This document shows, piece by piece, positions 53,092 to 58,688 of a stretch of 58,688 bases of DNA. The position numbers and the translations under genes are program-made. Within the stretch, counting starts at the first letter, position 1. Each line of letters begins with the position of its first letter. This stretch comes from Syntrophorhabdaceae bacterium (GTDB taxonomy: Bacteria > Desulfobacterota > Syntrophorhabdia > Syntrophorhabdales > Syntrophorhabdaceae). The DNA lies in NCBI GenBank assembly GCA_026415675.1, contig JAOAGQ010000039.1:1-58688 (forward strand), given 5' to 3'. The notes under the pieces are model-generated. The model worked only from the letters and a program-made list of their open reading frames with translations, was not told where the DNA came from and did no database searches.

Positions 53092-54162
53092 ATGGTGGAT
53101 ATGAAGAGAAGTGTAACAGACCTACCCCTCCATTACGGAAAGGCCCCGGCATGGTTGTTCTCAAGGATGAAGAGGTTTTCTGCTGCCATCATCGAGGTGA
53201 TCATTATTGAGTTTGGCCCAAAGGAGTTCATAAAAAGGGTTGCGGATCCCATCTGGTTTCAGGCATTGGGTTGTGCCGCAGGATTCGACTGGCATAGTAG
53301 CGGGGTAACCACAACCCTTTGTGGTGCATTAAAGGAAGGACTCAGCATGTTGGGGAATAGTATACCCATAGGTATATGCGGAGGTAAGGCAAAAAGGGCG
53401 TTAAACACCCCATCGGAGATCTTACAATATGGGGAGAGATGGTCGATCGACACCGCTTATCTTATAGAGATGAGTCGCCTGTGTGCAAAAATAGACAATA
53501 CGGCCATCCAGGATGGTTATAATCTTTACCACCATGCCTTTTTCTTTACAAAAGAGGGTGACTGGGCAATCGTCCAGCAAGGGATGAACACGAAAGACAG
53601 AACAGCCAGGAGATACCAGTGGTTTTCAAGAGAAGACCTCGATATCACATCGGAACCCCATACGGGCATTACCTGCGACAAGAAGAGTCAGGTGTTGAAC
53701 CTCGTAGCGAGGGAGAGCCTGAAAACAAGGGAGGCGATGGTGGAATTCGTGAGAGAAAACCCCGACAACATGCTTAAGGTATGGGAAAATGTGGTCTTGT
53801 CCATGCCCAAAAGGCACTATATTACCCCTTCTGACTATGATAAGGGGAGGTTTAAGAAAATTTTTACAACCCTTTACGAGGCAAACCCCGGGAATTTTAA
53901 AGAACTCCTTCAGATAAAAGGGGTGGGTCCGAAGACGGTGTCGGCCCTATCCCTTGTCTCGGAGCTCGTATACAATGCCCCTCCGAGCTTCAAAGACCCC
54001 GCGAGGTTCAGCTTTACCCACGGTGGAAAGGATGGCCACCCTTTCCCTGTGGACAGAAAGACATACGACAGTACAATAGAGTTTCTCTTATCGTGCATTG
54101 AAAAGGCAAGGCTCGGAGACAGGGAAAAGCTTAATATATTCAAGAGACTCTCCTCTTTATGA
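53092..54162 (+). CDS. DUF763 family protein
   Basis: The 356-residue protein matches DUF763: KRSVTDLPLHYGKAPAWLFSRMK at the N-terminus, FQALGCAAGFDWHSSGVTTTLCGALK, and a later helix-hairpin-helix-like segment FKELLQIKGVGPKTVSALSLVSELV that could bind DNA. The family is most common in archaea and thermophilic bacteria and has no assigned function, although the HhH segment and its phylogenetic pattern suggest nucleic-acid work. The start ATG at 53092 has no Shine-Dalgarno. The 3' end overlaps the convergent TIGR02757 gene by six bases. Confidence 0.93.
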   Translation: MVDMKRSVTDLPLHYGKAPAWLFSRMKRFSAAIIEVIIIEFGPKEFIKRVADPIWFQALGCAAGFDWHSSGVTTTLCGALKEGLSMLGNSIPIGICGGKAKRALNTPSEILQYGERWSIDTAYLIEMSRLCAKIDNTAIQDGYNLYHHAFFFTKEGDWAIVQQGMNTKDRTARRYQWFSREDLDITSEPHTGITCDKKSQVLNLVARESLKTREAMVEFVRENPDNMLKVWENVVLSMPKRHYITPSDYDKGRFKKIFTTLYEANPGNFKELLQIKGVGPKTVSALSLVSELVYNAPPSFKDPARFSFTHGGKDGHPFPVDRKTYDSTIEFLLSCIEKARLGDREKLNIFKRLSSL

Positions 54163-54954
54163 GGTAAAGTCACATCCTCTAATGAGGAGGCATCGTTTCT
54201 CGCAAAGCCTCCCTCTCTCCCCGGAACAATCGCCCTTTATACCAACGAGGTGGCACAACAACATATCGTATTTAAGGGGGTCTTCGGGGGAGTATTTTTT
54301 CAAGGCTTCTGTAATCTCAAGGGCTGCCCTATAAGAGGGGGTTATACTGTCAGTCCACCCAAGACATCTTCCAATCTTGAAAAGATGGGTATCGAGGGGG
54401 ACTATGAGTTTCTTCTTGTCTATAAAATTCCATACCCCTATATCTATATCATCCTTCCTTACCATCCATCGAAGGTATAGGTTCCATCTTTTCATGGGGT
54501 TTGAGGTAATCCTCTCAGGAAAAAAGAAGGTGAGTTCCTTCTCCTCTAAAGAAAGGTGTTTTCTCATATTCCATATGGCTTCCCTTGTATCACCTCTGTA
54601 GAGGAAGGATAGAAAACCGCCCAGAGTATCAAACCTGTCGATAATCTCTTTCAGGATACAAAAGAGTCTTACAATCTCCTTCGATTTTTGAAATCGGTAA
54701 TAGATACCTTCGAGAGGGGAAAAATCCCCTTTTTTTATAAAGTCAGAAGGCTTATCCCCGGTCCGGGAGAATAGTTCATCAAGAAATCTCTTAAACAGGT
54801 TTATCCTTCCATAGGCAAACTGGGAAGAGAGAAAACCTGCAACCTCCTTATCCTCAAGGGCTTTAAACCTGTGAACGAACTGAACGGGGTCTTCATTTAT
54901 GAGGGTTTTAAGCCTATCCTTTTCTTTTTCGTATATCGCCTCCAGGTTTAACAT
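54157..54954 (-). CDS. TIGR02757 family protein
   Basis: The protein of about 265 residues has the TIGR02757 pattern: LEAIYEKEKDRLKTLINEDPVQFVHRF, then DKEVAGFLSSQFAYGRI, then KRWNLYLRWMVRKDDIDIGVW and IVPLDTHLFKIGRCLGWT, and a C-terminal Cys cluster (KGDCSGERGRLCEKRC) like that of HhH-GPD DNA glycosylases with an Fe-S cluster. It is thus likely a distant DNA-repair glycosylase relative, which is inference. The start is ATG 54954, after agggtgg; the TTG just before is less likely. It follows the TPP-enzyme gene. Confidence 0.9.
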   Translation of the reverse strand: MLNLEAIYEKEKDRLKTLINEDPVQFVHRFKALEDKEVAGFLSSQFAYGRINLFKRFLDELFSRTGDKPSDFIKKGDFSPLEGIYYRFQKSKEIVRLFCILKEIIDRFDTLGGFLSFLYRGDTREAIWNMRKHLSLEEKELTFFFPERITSNPMKRWNLYLRWMVRKDDIDIGVWNFIDKKKLIVPLDTHLFKIGRCLGWTDSITPSYRAALEITEALKKYSPEDPLKYDMLLCHLVGIKGDCSGERGRLCEKRCLLIRGCDFTS

Positions 54955-54963
54955 CAACCACCC

Positions 54964-56514
54964 TTAGAGTACCATTTCTATCAAGTAGGGCCCTGGCTCC
55001 AAAAGCTCTCTTTTAAGGGTATAGATGAGGCCCTCTGAGTCATCGACAGATACCGCAGGGACCCCGAAGCCTTCCGCTACCTTTACCCAGTCGATAGCCG
55101 GGTCTTTCAGTTCAACCATGGACAGGGTATGCCTCCCTGGTTTTGTGATCCCTGCCCTCGCAAGCTCCAGTTTCAGTATATTGTAGCTTCTATTTGAACA
55201 TACGAGTGTTTTTATATTTAGACCCTCCTTCGCCTGTGTCCAAAGAGACTGGATCGTGTACATGGCGCTTCCATCGGCCTGAAAATTGATCACTACCCTG
55301 TCGGGGTATGCCAGGGCGGCCCCGATCGCGCAGGGCATACCATAACCTATAGCACCCCCTGTTACGGTGGTATAAAAGTGAGGGGGTGAACCTCTCGAGA
55401 GAAGATAATAGGGCAGGGCAGTTGTTAGACCTTCATCCACTATGATTGCCCCATAAGGCTGAAGGGCAGAGAGGATACAGCCGATTTTTTCCGGGTTGAG
55501 ACTGCCCGTTGGCATCATCGGTGAAAGAGGCTTTTCAAAAAAAGTATCGGGGATTTGTGAATATTCCGGGGCTTCAAGTATTTCTGCAAGGCTTTTCAGG
55601 GCTTCCACAACGTCTTGTCTTTCATCGCATAGAAAGATCTTTTCTGATGTTTCAGGGATAAGGTAACTCTGAATACCGTCATACCCGAAGAATGTAACCG
55701 GGTCCCGGGCCCCGGCGAGGATAACGGTATCGTATTGTGCCATGAGCTTTATCCCGCCTTCGGGGAAGTAAGGGATCCTCTCCACCGAGGGTAGCCCTGC
55801 ACCCCTTTCCATATATCCTGGAAAGGCAGGCACCACAAGGTCGCACCCTGTTTTTGCCTTAATGCGGGCCGCTTCTTTTAGGCCATTTCTGTGGAAGGCC
55901 CTTCCATCGAGTAAGAGGGCAGGTCTTTTCGATCGTTCGAGAAGCCTTGCCACATACTTCATGTACCCCCAATCGAGGGGGTCGTATCTGTGGGATAAAA
56001 GAAAGGGTTCAAAATAAAGAGTTTCCCCTTTTAGTACATCATGGGGGACGATCAGTGCGGCGATATGTCCAAAGAGAGTCTCCGATATGGATGCCCCCAT
56101 CTCCCCTGCAACCTCTGCCGCATTGCTCACCCTCCTGTACCTGTGGGTGCAGGTATCGAGCAACCCCTCGATGTCCATGTTAAGAGGGGGATCTGCCTTT
56201 TTATGCCATGTTGCATGGTCACCGACTATTAAAAGTATCGGGGATCTTGCCCGCTTCCCGTTATGGAGATTGGCGATCCCGTTTGCAAGCCCAGGTCCGT
56301 GGTGTAAAACCACCATCGAAGGTCTATCGAGGAGTCTTCCGTAACCATCCGCTGCGCCGGTCCCCACATTCTCATCGAGGCATAAAACAGGTCTTATACC
56401 GTCTATCCCATCGAAAGCGGAGAGTAGAGGTATCTCTGTTGTTCCTGCATTTACAAAGGAGAGGTTAATACCGGCGGATACCGCGATTTTCAATATTAGT
56501 TCTGCCCCGTTCAA
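54964..56514 (-). CDS. Thiamine-pyrophosphate-dependent enzyme, acetolactate synthase large-subunit-like
   Basis: This enzyme of 516 residues has the three domains of the acetohydroxyacid synthase/benzoylformate decarboxylase group. The catalytic Glu is in LCLDENVGTGAADGYGR. A central domain (about 180-320) may bind FAD or be vestigial. The PP domain has VINFQADGSAMYTIQSLWTQAKEGLNIKTLVCSNRSYN, where the TPP-Mg motif reads ADG in place of GDG and ends in SNRSYN. It differs from IlvB in the lid and is shorter, so it is probably not the branched-chain enzyme. No small subunit gene is adjacent. Substrate unknown. Confidence 0.85.
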   Translation of the reverse strand: MNGAELILKIAVSAGINLSFVNAGTTEIPLLSAFDGIDGIRPVLCLDENVGTGAADGYGRLLDRPSMVVLHHGPGLANGIANLHNGKRARSPILLIVGDHATWHKKADPPLNMDIEGLLDTCTHRYRRVSNAAEVAGEMGASISETLFGHIAALIVPHDVLKGETLYFEPFLLSHRYDPLDWGYMKYVARLLERSKRPALLLDGRAFHRNGLKEAARIKAKTGCDLVVPAFPGYMERGAGLPSVERIPYFPEGGIKLMAQYDTVILAGARDPVTFFGYDGIQSYLIPETSEKIFLCDERQDVVEALKSLAEILEAPEYSQIPDTFFEKPLSPMMPTGSLNPEKIGCILSALQPYGAIIVDEGLTTALPYYLLSRGSPPHFYTTVTGGAIGYGMPCAIGAALAYPDRVVINFQADGSAMYTIQSLWTQAKEGLNIKTLVCSNRSYNILKLELARAGITKPGRHTLSMVELKDPAIDWVKVAEGFGVPAVSVDDSEGLIYTLKRELLEPGPYLIEMVL

Positions 56515-56537
56515 TTTTTCTCCGTTAAAGAATCAGT

Positions 56538-57086
56538 TTAATCGGTCTTTTTTACATTTTCCAAGAGTTTTTGAGCCTTTTCCCTGTATAAAATGTTTAA
56601 CTCCTCAAACAGTCTTTTCCCCTCCTCCCAGGCCTCTATATTAATCTTAAGGGCATCCCCGGAGATACCCATGGCCTTTATGCGTAATAATAAGTCCTTT
56701 TTTATGGACTCCTCCCTTTTCTTTTTCTCCTCTTTTAAGGCTTTCTCAAGGTCTTCCATCTGCCCCGATAGGTTAGTACTCCCCTGAGAAAAAATGGTCT
56801 CTATTAATCTCAAGATACCCTTGTTATCTTTCTCGATGGAGAGTTCACCTATCAACTCTTCAAGGAGGGTTGATTTTTTTAACCTATCCTCTCCCTTTAT
56901 ATTAGCGAGCTCTTTCATCAGACTTTCATCCCTTACCATGCCCTCTAAATATCTGTTGACCAATCCTTTGATCCTTGACCTTATCTCATTTTTTTCAAAG
57001 GACCTCTTCTCCTCCTCATCCATTGTTAGATTCGCGGTCTTTTCCATTGCCAGCTCTATCGCGCTTTTAATCTTTGCCATTTCCAT
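56538..57086 (-). CDS. Coiled-coil hypothetical protein, 182 aa
   Basis: The sequence is nearly all helical and strongly charged, with heptad-like Leu/Ile patterns. There is no signal peptide and no membrane segment, so it should be a cytoplasmic rod-like protein. The N-terminal third ends in RIKGLVNRYLEGMVRDESLM; the middle QMEDLEKALKEEKKKREESIKKDLLLR is a probable coiled coil. No Cys and no recognisable catalytic motif. It lies 7 bases after the cupin gene and 23 bases before the TPP-enzyme gene on the same strand. Confidence 0.75.
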   Translation of the reverse strand: MEMAKIKSAIELAMEKTANLTMDEEEKRSFEKNEIRSRIKGLVNRYLEGMVRDESLMKELANIKGEDRLKKSTLLEELIGELSIEKDNKGILRLIETIFSQGSTNLSGQMEDLEKALKEEKKKREESIKKDLLLRIKAMGISGDALKINIEAWEEGKRLFEELNILYREKAQKLLENVKKTD

Positions 57087-57093
57087 CCCCTTC

Positions 57094-57483
57094 TTAGAAC
57101 TCTAAGTAATACGTGTCTTCTTTCTCGTATATTTGAGGGCTATATTCGACGACGAGGACATCCTCAAGGGCATAGAAGATATGGCCACAACCTGTCTTAA
57201 CCCTTACCCTGTCCCCCCTAGAGAGTATATGCTCTTCCCTTAGGTCGCCCTCAATATCTCTAAATAAGGCCCTGATCTTTCCCGAGATAACGAAAAACGT
57301 CTCCTCCTTCTTCTTGTGGTAATGGCTTCCCCTGAAGTAACCCTTCTTTATCTCAAAAAAAGCCAGATGCCTTATCTCTTCCCTGTAGGCTATCTGGGCA
57401 AACATACCCCTCTCTTCGATCCACCATTTTGCACCATCTATATCCTTTGTATTTGGTAACCTCTCTACAACCACAGATTCCAT
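57094..57483 (-). CDS. Cupin-domain protein, 129 aa
   Basis: A single cupin barrel is seen: the first motif has GSHYHKKKEETFFVISGKI (G-x5-H-x-H-x3,4-E pattern, with metal ligands His, His and Glu), the second has DRVRVKTGCGHIFYALED with a His ligand. The protein is similar to the WxcM-like and capsular-sugar-type cupins and begins with EERGMFAQIAYREEIRHLAF. It may be a sugar-nucleotide isomerase or epimerase, or a small-molecule binder. It lies between the flavodoxin gene and the coiled-coil gene on the same strand. Confidence 0.85.
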   Translation of the reverse strand: MESVVVERLPNTKDIDGAKWWIEERGMFAQIAYREEIRHLAFFEIKKGYFRGSHYHKKKEETFFVISGKIRALFRDIEGDLREEHILSRGDRVRVKTGCGHIFYALEDVLVVEYSPQIYEKEDTYYLEF

Positions 57484-57510
57484 GCCCTCTCCCTTATATA
57501 AAGATTCCCA

Positions 57511-57951
57511 TTAAAGCATCTCCCCTATAGCCTTGCCGTACTGCTGACAGGCCCTCAAGCCTTCTTCTTTTTCCACCTGGTCTTCATGGAGAAGGAAGGG
57601 CCCCAGGTTCGTCATGTTCATCTTGAATACATACTCCATCGTATCAAAGATAAGTTTTGCGGCATCTCCACTATGGGTATTGGACCCGAAGGCACCACCA
57701 ACCTTACCCTCAAGCGTTGCGTTCTTGGCGAGAAAGAGGAATGTCTTCATGTTTTCCGTCATATCCCTGTGATAGGTGGGACAACCAAAGACATAACCAT
57801 CATATCCGTTTAGTTCCTTTTCCGTCTTTATCTCGGATATCTTCTTCACTTCTGCCTCATGGCCGCTAATCCTAATCCCTTCGGCGATATATTCCGCCAT
57901 AGCCTTTGTTTTCCCTGTCCTGCTGAAATAGGCGATCAGAACCTTCTTCAT
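57511..57951 (-). CDS. Flavodoxin
   Basis: This FMN protein of 146 residues has the phosphate-binding loop YFSRTGKTKAMAEYIAEG at the N-terminus, the DGYVFGCPTYHRDMTENMK loop that holds the isoalloxazine ring, and the GGAFGSNTHSGDAAKLI segment. It could pass electrons between ferredoxin-type enzymes, as in iron limitation, or be a WrbA-like quinone reductase partner. The promoter at 57992-58020 and the aggagg-like Shine-Dalgarno (cggaggt) give a clear start. It faces the dienelactone hydrolase gene across a divergent gap. Confidence 0.93.
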   Translation of the reverse strand: MKKVLIAYFSRTGKTKAMAEYIAEGIRISGHEAEVKKISEIKTEKELNGYDGYVFGCPTYHRDMTENMKTFLFLAKNATLEGKVGGAFGSNTHSGDAAKLIFDTMEYVFKMNMTNLGPFLLHEDQVEKEEGLRACQQYGKAIGEML

Positions 57952-57991
57952 AATAACCTCCGTTATATCTAAAATTAAAGCTACGGCAGTG

Positions 57992-58020
57992 ATTATAACA
58001 CGTTTATCCGACTTATTCTA
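57992..58020 (-). promoter_or_regulatory. Extended -10 promoter of the flavodoxin gene
   Basis: On the minus strand TAGAAT (58015-58020), 17 bases, TATAAT (57992-57997) with TG one base upstream of the -10. The -35 is weak but the extended -10 is perfect. Confidence 0.55.
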
Positions 58021-58045
58021 ACAATCAATTTAAGGTGCTTTTTGA

Positions 58046-58074
58046 TTGACAGCAAACTTAAGTTCTTTTACACT
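58046..58074 (+). promoter_or_regulatory. Promoter of the dienelactone hydrolase gene
   Basis: TTGACA (58046-58051), 17 bases, TACACT (58069-58074). The leader of about 35 bases ends in a gggagg Shine-Dalgarno before ATG 58116. Confidence 0.6.
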
Positions 58075-58115
58075 CTAATATTATGTCCTCAAAACCTGCA
58101 TAGGGAGGTTGTGGT

Positions 58116-58688
58116 ATGGATACAAAAAAAGAGGGGTCTAAAGACAAAGGGGAGTTTCAAACAGGTTTAACGGACAGGAGGGGATTTTTAAAACAGGTTA
58201 CATCCCTTGCCGTCTCTATTGCCTCAGCAGAGGCGATTATCAATCTTCTGGAGGTGCATCCCGCTATGGCAGATTTGGTGCCAAAGGACGATCCGAGGAT
58301 CGTCACTGAAAGTTTAAAATACCCCGGGGCAACAGGGGATATCATGGCAAAACTCTCAATGCCGAAGGGTGCCGATAAACTCCCGGGGGTTATCGTTATC
58401 CATGAAAACAGGGGCTTAAATGCCCATATAGAGGATGTGACAAGAAGGGTTGCCCTTGAAGGGTTTTTGGCCCTTGCACCAGATGCCCTCACCCCGATGG
58501 GGGGTACACCAAAGGATGAGGCAAAGGCCATAAGTATGATAGGTCAGTTGGACCAGAAAACTACGGTACAGAACTTCGTCGCAGCCGTTAAATACTTAAA
58601 AACCCATCCCAAATCAACAGGAAAGATCGGTGTCGTGGGCTTCTGCTGGGGTGGTGCCATGGCAAACCAACTGGCGGTTCATGCCGGC
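58116..58688 (+). CDS. Tat-exported dienelactone hydrolase family protein (3' end outside window)
   Basis: Only the first 191 residues are visible. A twin-arginine signal LTDRRGFLKQ (about residues 18-27) precedes a hydrophobic stretch with a likely cleavage near HPAMA-D, so the protein is exported folded, consistent with the tatA gene in this window. The mature start LVPKDDPRIVTESLKYPGATG matches the dienelactone-hydrolase family; VIVIHENRGLN holds the substrate Glu, and VVGFCWGGAM has the nucleophile Cys elbow GxCxGG. The Asp and His of the triad should follow beyond the window. A periplasmic hydrolase of unknown substrate. Confidence 0.92.
   Translation, partial: MDTKKEGSKDKGEFQTGLTDRRGFLKQVTSLAVSIASAEAIINLLEVHPAMADLVPKDDPRIVTESLKYPGATGDIMAKLSMPKGADKLPGVIVIHENRGLNAHIEDVTRRVALEGFLALAPDALTPMGGTPKDEAKAISMIGQLDQKTTVQNFVAAVKYLKTHPKSTGKIGVVGFCWGGAMANQLAVHAG

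Noticed and set aside
58157-58531. A 124-codon open frame on the minus strand at the right edge
   Set aside because: It is antisense to the Tat-signal dienelactone hydrolase, which has a promoter, Shine-Dalgarno and clear motifs.

Overview
This window looks like chromosomal core genome from a Gram-negative anaerobe, probably of the Desulfobacterota (former Deltaproteobacteria) or Nitrospirota type. It carries lipid A genes (lpxC, lpxK), LPS-kinase-like genes and a Skp/OmpH chaperone. The run rpmF-plsX-fabD-fabG-acpP-fabF-rpiB-glyA-dCMP deaminase-nrdR-rib-nusB is an order I associate with deltaproteobacteria. Heme-c sensing, a corrinoid protein and iron-sulfur thiol reductases suit anaerobic life. 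Heavy use of AGA/AGG and ATA codons and a DUF763 gene hint at thermophily, but that is inference. I saw no rRNA, tRNA, CRISPR array, insertion sequence or prophage.

Layout. 1-5034: end of a CFI-type protein, an unknown protein, a sugar-nucleotide epimerase, a globin-coupled kinase, a secreted protein, and a GntR regulator next to a corrinoid protein. 5041-10979 (minus): ftsY, zinc ribbon protein, lipoprotein, tsaC/sua5, tatA, an NtrC-type activator and its heme-binding sensor kinase. 11062-16330: SemiSWEET and a surface-glycan cluster (two glycosyltransferases, two methyltransferases, a double LPS-kinase-like protein). 16396-17186: glutaredoxin plus a ferredoxin-thioredoxin-reductase/rubredoxin fusion. 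17194-30460 (minus): a tightly packed housekeeping run for riboflavin, nucleotides, one-carbon metabolism and fatty acid/phospholipid start-up, with an acyl-CoA dehydrogenase where fabH is expected. 30655-36959: Nramp, MFS transporter, tatD, isochorismatase-like hydrolase, GerMN protein, serS. 36919-39025: a multiply broken HD/ATPase/HEAT gene. 39031-41539: secF and secD. 41693-45616: mobB, a CDF transporter, a receiver-LpxC fusion and lpxK. 45609-49929: leuA-leuC-leuD-asd without leuB. 50228-52454: lemA and two TPM-domain genes. 52475-58688: skp, DUF763, TIGR02757, a TPP enzyme, a coiled-coil protein, a cupin, a flavodoxin and the start of a Tat-exported dienelactone hydrolase.

The most notable item is the fusion of an NtrX-like receiver domain to the committed lipid A enzyme LpxC, with all phosphorylation and zinc ligands kept. 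This suggests that lipid A synthesis is under direct phosphorelay control. A second pattern is that many first-in-operon genes (lpxC, lpxK, Nramp, tatD, DUF763, mobB) have a good -10 hexamer so close to the start codon that their mRNAs should be leaderless or nearly so, while genes inside operons have ordinary Shine-Dalgarno sites.
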